This document shows positions 1-3,969 of a DNA stretch of 5,790 nt, one piece after another. Source of the DNA: Planctomycetota bacterium (GTDB lineage Bacteria; Planctomycetota; B143-G9); contig QNBY01000079.1 of assembly GCA_003644275.1 (NCBI GenBank), positions 1 through 5,790 of the forward strand, read 5' to 3'. The position numbers and the translations under genes were made by a program. How positions within the stretch are numbered: the first letter of the stretch is position 1; every line of letters begins with the position of its first letter. The notes beneath the pieces are model-generated. The model saw only the letters and a list, made by a program, of their open reading frames with translations, had not been told where the DNA came from and did no database searches.

Positions 1-664
1 AGACAAGGAGAACACCACCATCATAGCGAACCTGGACGAGGCGGGCAGGCGTGAGAAGATCCAGGCGCGGATAGCGCAGATAAAGAGCGAGATAGAGAAC
101 GCTACGAGCGACTACGACCGGGAGAAGCTGCAGGAGCGGCTGGCGAAGCTGTCGGGCGGCGTGGCCCAGATAAAGGTGGGCGCGGCGACCGAGGTGGAGA
201 TGAAGGAGAAGAAGGCCCGCGTGGAGGACGCCCTTCACGCCACGAGGGCGGCGGTGGAGGAGGGAATACTCCCCGGCGGCGGCGTGGCGCTTTTGAGGGC
301 GTCGGCGGCGCTGGACGGGTTGAAGCTGGAAGGCGACATGAAGACCGGCGCCGCGATAGTGCGCGAGGCGCTGGAGTCTCCGGTGATGCAGATCGCCGAG
401 AACGCCGGCAGGAACGGCGCGGTGGTGGTGCAGAAGATACTGGAGAAGGACGAGTTCAACTTCGGGTACAACGCCGCGACGGACGAGTACGAGGACCTGG
501 TGAAGGCGGGCATCATAGACCCGACGAAGGTGGTCCGTTCGGCGCTCCAGAACGCCGCGTCGGTGGCGGGGATGCTTCTGACCACCGAGGCGGTCGTGAC
601 GGAGATACCGAAGGAGAAGGAAGACACCCCCGCGACGCCCGGCATGGGCGACATGGGGTTCTGA
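1..664 (+). CDS. groEL: Chaperonin GroEL (Hsp60), C-terminal part, 5' end outside the window
   Basis: GroEL forms the double-ring ATP-driven folding chamber of the cytosol with its GroES lid. The gene enters from the left edge. The first complete codon is at position 2 and 220 residues are present, matching roughly residues 328 to the end of the 548-residue E. coli protein. The segment [20 protein letters not shown], then [20 protein letters not shown], is near-invariant in the family. The aspartate in VEDALHATR corresponds to the catalytic Asp398 of E. coli, and GGGVAL and [10 protein letters not shown] are the returning intermediate and equatorial nucleotide-site segments. An internal GTG at 161 is not a start, because family homology continues upstream of it. 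The tail ends in PGMGDMGF, a short version of the usual Gly-Met-rich tail. Isoleucine is ATA in 10 of 14 codons. groES and any CIRCE operator would lie to the left and are not seen. The reading frame is intact, so this is a window truncation, not a pseudogene. Confidence 0.98.
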   Translation, partial: DKENTTIIANLDEAGRREKIQARIAQIKSEIENATSDYDREKLQERLAKLSGGVAQIKVGAATEVEMKEKKARVEDALHATRAAVEEGILPGGGVALLRASAALDGLKLEGDMKTGAAIVREALESPVMQIAENAGRNGAVVVQKILEKDEFNFGYNAATDEYEDLVKAGIIDPTKVVRSALQNAASVAGMLLTTEAVVTEIPKEKEDTPATPGMGDMGF

Positions 665-685
665 GCAGAGGGCACCTCCTTCCCG

Positions 686-723
686 CCCGCCCCGGTCGGC
701 CGCGTGAAGCCGGTCGGGGCGGG
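686..723 (+). terminator. GC-rich hairpin between groEL and dnaJ, possible weak terminator or attenuator
   Basis: Arms at 686-700 (CCCGCCCCGGTCGGC) and 709-723 (GCCGGTCGGGGCGGG) pair over 15 positions around an 8-nt loop, CGCGTGAA. Thirteen pairs are Watson-Crick and two are G-U. The same two positions would be C-A mismatches in RNA from the other strand, so the structure favours plus-strand RNA. Only TTT follows before GC-rich sequence resumes, which is short for an intrinsic terminator. It may trim groEL expression from the downstream genes, mark an mRNA processing point, or protect the groEL 3' end. No convincing -35/-10 promoter is visible between it and dnaJ. The pairing is seen directly; the function is inferred. 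Confidence 0.5.
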
Positions 724-743
724 TTTGCACCCCGTGGGGCGAG

Positions 744-1856
744 ATGACGCGAGAGAAGCGGGACTACTACGAGATCCTCGGCGTGCCGCGCGACGCGACC
801 GAGGAGGAAATAAAGAAGGCCTACCGGAAGGCGGCCTTTCGTCATCATCCCGACCGGAACAGGGGGGACAAGGAGGCCGAGGAGCGCTTCAAGGAGATCG
901 CAGAGGCGTACAGGGTGCTGAGCGATCCCGAGAAGCGGGCGCGCTACGACAGGTTCGGCCAGGAGGGGCTGAACGGCGAGTTCGTGGCGCAGGGCGCGGC
1001 GGACGTGTTCGACCTGTTCGGGGACCTGTTCGGCGGCGGCTTCTTCGACATGTTCGGAAGCGGCGCGCGGCGCGGCCCCAGGCCGGGGCAGTCCAGGAAG
1101 GTGGAGGTGGAGATAACGCTGGAGGAGGCCGCGGTGGGGACGGAGTGCGAGGCGGCCTTCACGAGGCTCGCGTTCTGCACGGAATGCGGGGGCACGGGCG
1201 GCAAGGGCTGGACCACCTGTCCGGTGTGCCGGGGGACGGGCCAGGTCCACACGGCGCACGGTTTCATCTCCATCCGCTCCACCTGTCCCGCCTGCCGGGG
1301 GCGCGGGCGGAGCTGCAAGACGACGTGCAGCGCGTGCGGCGGGCGCGGGAGGCGCGAGGAGGAGAGGAAGGTGAAGGTGACCGTTCCGCCCGGGATAGAG
1401 GACGGCTCGCGGATACGCCTTCCGGAGCTGGGAGACGACGGAGATCCCGGCGCGCCGCCCGGCGACCTGTACGTTTACGTGCGGGTGAAGCAGCACAAGA
1501 TATTCGACCGGCGGGGAAGCGACGTGTACTGCGAGGTGTCCATATCCTACCCGCGCGCGGTGCTGGGAGGGAAGATAAGCGTTCCCACCCTCTACGGCGA
1601 GGCGGAGGTGGAGGTCCCGGCGGGGATACAGCCGGGGCAACTGCTGAGGATGAAGGGAATGGGGCTGCCGTTTCCCGACTCGCCCGGGCACAGGGGCGAC
1701 CAGTACGTGGCCGTCTCCATCGAGGTGCCCAAGCGGGTGAGCGGGCGGAAGCGGGAGCTGATAGAGGAACTTGCGGAGCTGGAAGGGGACGAGGTGAAGC
1801 CGAGGAGCAAGGGAGTTTTCGAACGATTGAAGAACCTTTTCTACGAGGGTGAATGA
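744..1856 (+). CDS. dnaJ: Chaperone protein DnaJ (Hsp40, class A J-domain protein)
   Basis: DnaJ delivers unfolded clients to DnaK and triggers its ATP hydrolysis in the cytosol. At 370 residues it is close to the usual length. Residues 5-70 are the J-domain, with DYYEILGV at 7-14 and the catalytic HPD at 35-37. A short Gly/Phe region (about 73-115) carries the [12 protein letters not shown] segment typical of bacterial DnaJ. Four zinc motifs follow: CTECGGTG (145-152), CPVCRGTG (159-166), CPACRGRG (181-188) and CSACGGRG (195-202). Zinc-site pairing in the family is first with fourth and second with third. Substrate-binding C-terminal domains extend from about 205 to 330, including VPPGIEDG and [17 protein letters not shown]. 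Spacing between zinc motifs 1 and 2 is three residues shorter than in E. coli DnaJ, and an extra cysteine sits at 191. The start at 744 gives the J-domain its normal N-terminus, with a modest GGGG ribosome site just upstream. Its stop overlaps the first ATG of grpE. Confidence 0.98.
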   Translation: MTREKRDYYEILGVPRDATEEEIKKAYRKAAFRHHPDRNRGDKEAEERFKEIAEAYRVLSDPEKRARYDRFGQEGLNGEFVAQGAADVFDLFGDLFGGGFFDMFGSGARRGPRPGQSRKVEVEITLEEAAVGTECEAAFTRLAFCTECGGTGGKGWTTCPVCRGTGQVHTAHGFISIRSTCPACRGRGRSCKTTCSACGGRGRREEERKVKVTVPPGIEDGSRIRLPELGDDGDPGAPPGDLYVYVRVKQHKIFDRRGSDVYCEVSISYPRAVLGGKISVPTLYGEAEVEVPAGIQPGQLLRMKGMGLPFPDSPGHRGDQYVAVSIEVPKRVSGRKRELIEELAELEGDEVKPRSKGVFERLKNLFYEGE

Positions 1857-1861
1857 AAATG
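1845..1861 (+). promoter_or_regulatory. dnaJ-grpE junction: ATGA overlap with ribosome site and two candidate starts
   Basis: The last dnaJ codons contain GAGGGTGA (1845-1852), which can pair with the 16S anti-Shine-Dalgarno end. Two in-frame ATGs follow, at 1853 (forming ATGA with the dnaJ stop at 1854-1856) and at 1859. GAGG sits 4 nt from the first and 10 nt from the second, so the sequence does not decide between them. The second would give a protein two residues shorter, beginning MAKEKDEK. Either way grpE is probably translationally coupled to dnaJ, which would tie the amounts of the two co-chaperones together. Confidence 0.5.
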
Positions 1862-2446
1862 GCGAAGGAGAAGGACGAAAAAACGAGAGAGACGAAGAAG
1901 CAGGCGAAGGAGAAGGAGGCCGCGCAGGCGGTCTCCGGAACCGACGTCGAAACGCTGGATATAATGATATCGCCGGACCGGTTGGCCCGTCTCGAGCTCG
2001 CCGCGGCGGAGGCGGAGAAGTACCGCGACCTCGCGCTGAGGGCGAGGGCCGACTACGACAACCTGAGGAAGCGCGTGGAGCGCGACGCGGAGGAGTCCCG
2101 CGACAGGCGGCTGAAGGAGCTGTTCGAGAGCGCGCTTCCGGCTCTGGAGAGCTTCATACTGGCCTTCGAGCAGAAGGGGAAGTGGTCGGAAGACTCCATG
2201 GTGGACGGGCTTCACATGGCCTTCGACCAGTTGATGGAGGTCTTCAAGCGGTTCGGGCTGGAGCGCATGGAGACGGTGGGGAAGAAGTTCGACCCCGCCT
2301 TCCACGAGGTCGTCGAAACGGTGAAGGAGGAGGGGCGCGGGCCGAACGAGATAGTCCGCGAGCTCAGTCCCGGTTTCACCTTCCGGGGCCGGACGCTGAA
2401 GCCGAGCAAGGTCGTGGTCTCGACGGGGGCCGCCAAGGAGGAGTGA
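1853..2446 (+). CDS. grpE: Nucleotide exchange factor GrpE
   Basis: GrpE is the dimeric cytosolic factor that releases ADP from DnaK and resets the Hsp70 cycle. The 197 residues match the family's usual 170-210. Residues 1-25 are a highly charged Lys/Glu tail, as usual. About 42-90 form the long paired helix and include [15 protein letters not shown] (65-79), equivalent to the family's A-D-F/Y-N-x-R-K-R core. Next comes the four-helix bundle (about 90-140), including [11 protein letters not shown]. The C-terminal beta domain that contacts DnaK (about 141-195) has [14 protein letters not shown] at 144-157 and [20 protein letters not shown] at 171-190, the family signature. All four isoleucines are encoded by ATA. 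The gene overlaps dnaJ by 4 nt if the 1853 ATG is used; an ATG at 1859 is equally possible. No dnaK gene follows, and a small zinc-ribbon gene begins 31 nt later. Confidence 0.97.
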   Translation: MKMAKEKDEKTRETKKQAKEKEAAQAVSGTDVETLDIMISPDRLARLELAAAEAEKYRDLALRARADYDNLRKRVERDAEESRDRRLKELFESALPALESFILAFEQKGKWSEDSMVDGLHMAFDQLMEVFKRFGLERMETVGKKFDPAFHEVVETVKEEGRGPNEIVRELSPGFTFRGRTLKPSKVVVSTGAAKEE

Positions 2447-2465
2447 GCGGGCGGAACCAACATCC

Positions 2466-2471
2466 AGGAGG
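2466..2471 (+). promoter_or_regulatory. Strong Shine-Dalgarno site for the fmdB-type gene
   Basis: AGGAGG lies 6 nt before the ATG at 2478, the best ribosome site on the plus strand of this window. It fixes that start and suggests the small protein is translated independently of grpE, although it is probably on the same transcript. Confidence 0.8.
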
Positions 2472-2477
2472 AACAGG

Positions 2478-2744
2478 ATGCCTACATACGAATACCTTTG
2501 CGAGAGCTGCGGACACCGCTTCGAGAAGTTCCAGCTCATCAACGAAGCGCCTGTGGACACCTGCCCCAACTGCAACGGCAAGGGGAAGGTGAAGCGCCTG
2601 ATGGGCGCCGGGGCCGGATTTCTGTTCAAGGGGTCCGGTTTCCACTCCACGGATTACCGTGGATCCTCGTGCGACGGCCCGAGCTGCTCCACGGGGAGCT
2701 GCCCCACCTGTCCCACGTGTTCGGACGGCACCTGCGATCTCTGA
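2478..2744 (+). CDS. FmdB-type small zinc-ribbon protein with cysteine-rich tail
   Basis: This 88-residue protein begins MPTYEYLCESCGHRFEKFQ, the hallmark of the FmdB/CxxC_CxxC_SSSS zinc-ribbon family. Paired cysteines are at 8/11 and 29/32, one zinc site is expected, and the KRLMGAGAGFLFKGSGFHSTDY segment (39-60) is typical of the family. FmdB was named as a putative regulator near formamidase/amidase genes, but for most members the function is unknown; regulation, RNA binding or metal handling are all unproven. The last 24 residues add six more cysteines (65, 70, 75, 78, 81, 86) in a Ser/Gly/Thr-rich tail containing CPTCPTC. These could bind a second metal or be redox active (inference). 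The gene closes the chaperone cluster 31 nt after grpE and is followed by an intrinsic terminator, so it is likely co-expressed with the co-chaperones. Confidence is high for the family and low for any function. Confidence 0.9.
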   Translation: MPTYEYLCESCGHRFEKFQLINEAPVDTCPNCNGKGKVKRLMGAGAGFLFKGSGFHSTDYRGSSCDGPSCSTGSCPTCPTCSDGTCDL

Positions 2745-2764
2745 TCGAGAGGAAAGCCGCAGGT

Positions 2765-2796
2765 ATGAGAAAAGCCCCTTGCGGGGCTTTTTTCAT
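2765..2796. terminator. Bidirectional intrinsic terminator between convergent genes
   Basis: AAAAGCCCC (2770-2778) and GGGGCTTTT (2783-2791) form a perfect 9-bp stem with a 4-nt loop. Pairing continues outward to 2765 and 2796 with one G-U pair. On the plus strand the loop is TTGC and six T residues (2788-2793) end the transcript after the fmdB-type gene, 20 nt past its stop. On the minus strand the loop is GCAA, a stable GNRA tetraloop, followed by TTTT and then CTC, 24 nt past the stop of the membrane HEAT gene. It is a strong call for the plus strand and good for the minus strand. The rest of 2745-2816 holds nothing else recognisable. Confidence 0.9.
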
Positions 2797-2816
2797 TTGC
2801 GGCGGGGGGAGATTCC

Positions 2817-3941
2817 TCACCCGGCGTCGGGAGGCGGAGCGGGGGGCTCGGCCGCCGGAGGGGGAGGGAGGAAGTCCTCCGGCCTGGAGAAGTCGTAGGC
2901 GGCCTTCACGCTGTCCCACCACTCCCGGTATTTCTTCACGGTCTCGGTGATGAGGGGGAGGCTCGCGGAGGGGTCGTAGCCGAAGCGGTCGTTCTTCAGG
3001 AGGCGGACGACGGACTCGTAGGCGGCGGCGCGCACCTCGGTATCGGAGTCCTCCATGAGGTCGAACAGGAAGGGGACGGTGCCCCTGTCGCGGAAGTAGC
3101 CGAGGGCCAGGGCGAGGACGGCCCGCTTGGTGTTGCCGGGGTCCACGCCGGGACGCACGATGTCCTCGAGGGGGGAATCCTTCACGTCGTTCCACCAGTC
3201 GCGCCACCAGGCGCGGCCTTCCTCCACCTTCGTCTCGTCTTCCTCGTAGAGCAGATCTTCCTTGCTCTTGCGGCCGGTGAGGGCGGCGAGGAGGTAGTCG
3301 GCGACGTAGCGGATGTCGGGGTTGTCGCTGCCCACGCCGTTCTCCACCAGCGCGCCGATGGACGCCTTGCCCGCGCCGAAGAGCACCGCGGCCTTTCGGC
3401 GGATGAGGGCGTCGCGCACGCTGAGGGGCGTGGAGGCGATGGAGGAGAGGGCGGCCATGAGGGCGGCGGTGTTCACCGCGGGGGTGGGGGTGGGCGTGGG
3501 GGAGGGCGAGAGCGAGACGGCGGCGGGCGGTCCCTGCGTGCCGGAAGCGGGCGAGGAGGAGGGGCCCGGAGTGCGCATGATGAGGAGCAGGATGATTATG
3601 AGCAGCAGGACCGCGCCGGCGGCGCCGCCGATGAGGAGGTAGTTGGGGCCTTCCTCGTAGAAGCCTTCCTCTTCCGCGCCGGGCGGCAGGTCGTCGTAGG
3701 AGTCGGGCCTGCGCCTTCTGCGCGAGGATCCGCCGCCGGGCCCGGGACCGTAATCGTCCGGCCTGCGCCGCCTGCGCGACGAACGGCGCGCCGTCCTCGG
3801 AGGTCTGGCGGACCTGCGCGGAGCGGCGGAGGGCACCGTGACGGGAGCGCCGCAGCCGGGGCAACTTGCCTTCCTGCCCGCGGTCCTGTCGGGGGCCTCG
3901 ATGACGAGCCCGCAATGCGGGCACTCGAATTCGATGGTCAT
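2817..3941 (-). CDS. Predicted membrane-anchored protein with N-terminal zinc ribbon and HEAT-like repeats, function unknown
   Basis: No named function is recognised. The 374 residues divide clearly. Residues 1-38 are a zinc ribbon with cysteines at 7, 10, 27 and 30, in the style FECPHCG then GRKASCPGCG. Residues 40-83 are Arg-rich and contain two copies of SSRRRRRPDxY. An acidic patch (89-97) precedes one membrane span at 101-122. Residues 123-155 are a Pro/Ser/Thr linker with SPSPTPTPTP. Two helical HEAT-like modules follow (about 170-222 and 270-316, the latter with DSDTEVRAAAYESVVRLL), each followed by an aromatic motif: WRDWWNDVK (246-254) and YREWWDSVK (338-346). The tail is proline-rich. 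The arginine flank predicts a cytosolic zinc ribbon and an exported HEAT region (inference). The start is supported by AAGGGGG 6 nt upstream (3948-3954). It lies 28 nt downstream of leuS on the same strand, so the two are probably co-transcribed. Similar layouts are, from memory, common in Planctomycetota-like genomes. A scaffold or protein-interaction role is the most that can be suggested. Confidence 0.85.
   Translation of the reverse strand: MTIEFECPHCGLVIEAPDRTAGRKASCPGCGAPVTVPSAAPRRSARPPRTARRSSRRRRRPDDYGPGPGGGSSRRRRRPDSYDDLPPGAEEEGFYEEGPNYLLIGGAAGAVLLLIIILLLIMRTPGPSSSPASGTQGPPAAVSLSPSPTPTPTPAVNTAALMAALSSIASTPLSVRDALIRRKAAVLFGAGKASIGALVENGVGSDNPDIRYVADYLLAALTGRKSKEDLLYEEDETKVEEGRAWWRDWWNDVKDSPLEDIVRPGVDPGNTKRAVLALALGYFRDRGTVPFLFDLMEDSDTEVRAAAYESVVRLLKNDRFGYDPSASLPLITETVKKYREWWDSVKAAYDFSRPEDFLPPPPAAEPPAPPPDAG
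3480..3506 (+). other. G-quadruplex-type G-run cluster on the template strand of the HEAT gene
   Basis: Five runs of at least three G residues occur at 3480-3484, 3486-3490, 3492-3494, 3498-3502 and 3504-3506, with loops of 1-3 nt, fitting the G3+N1-7 quadruplex pattern. The complementary strand encodes the SPSPTPTPT part of the membrane protein's linker, so the low-complexity proline coding is the simplest cause. The G-rich strand is the template for that gene, so any fold would form in DNA and not in its mRNA. Confidence 0.4.
3696..3728 (-). repeat. Arg-rich linker repeat, copy 2 (encodes SSRRRRRPDSY)
   Basis: This 33-nt unit encodes residues 72-82 of the membrane HEAT protein. It matches the unit at 3750-3782 at 26 of 33 bases, with a 54-nt (18-codon) period. 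Some differences are synonymous, so the protein motif is better conserved than the DNA. That suggests an older duplication kept for its protein sequence. Confidence 0.7.
3750..3782 (-). repeat. Arg-rich linker repeat, copy 1 (encodes SSRRRRRPDDY)
   Basis: This is the first copy, encoding residues 54-64, between the zinc ribbon and the membrane span. The five consecutive arginines are encoded by mixed CGN and AGG codons, so this is not a simple codon-slippage tract. Confidence 0.7.
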
Positions 3942-3947
3942 CCTTTT

Positions 3948-3954
3948 CCCCCTT
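3948..3954 (-). promoter_or_regulatory. Ribosome binding site for the membrane HEAT gene
   Basis: Read on the minus strand, AAGGGGG lies 6 nt before the ATG at 3941, inside the 28-nt gap after leuS. A second, closer AAAAGG abuts the start codon. The site supports the 3941 start, which also places the zinc ribbon at the very N-terminus, as usual for this domain type. The gap is too short for a separate promoter to be obvious. Confidence 0.6.
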
Positions 3955-3969
3955 CCGGGAACTCGGAGA

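Noticed and set aside
161..163. GTG at 161 as a start codon of a short GroEL-like protein
   Set aside because: The same frame is open and matches GroEL residue by residue back to the window edge, so the GTG is an internal valine.
665..743. Search for a CIRCE (HrcA) operator or heat-shock promoter before dnaJ
   Set aside because: No TTAGCACTC-type inverted repeat and no convincing -35/-10 pair is present; any such control would be upstream of groES/groEL outside the window.
513..1691. Long minus-strand open frame of 392 codons opposite groEL and dnaJ
   Set aside because: It lies antisense to two certain genes, is made of Arg/Pro/Ala/Leu-rich low-complexity sequence with no domain, and is expected as a shadow in GC-rich DNA.
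704..1852. Plus-strand open frame of 382 codons overlapping dnaJ in another frame
   Set aside because: It covers the same DNA as the complete DnaJ frame, shows only Gly/Arg-rich text with no motif, and starts inside the hairpin loop.
2646..2663. Perfect inverted repeat TCCACGG-ATTA-CCGTGGA
   Set aside because: It is a short 7-bp hairpin inside the FmdB-type coding region with no U tract; it can arise by chance and has no supporting context.
2626..3924. Minus-strand open frame of 432 codons overlapping the membrane HEAT gene
   Set aside because: It is a different frame of the same strand, Arg/Pro/His-rich, without the zinc ribbon, membrane span or HEAT helices that make the chosen frame coherent.
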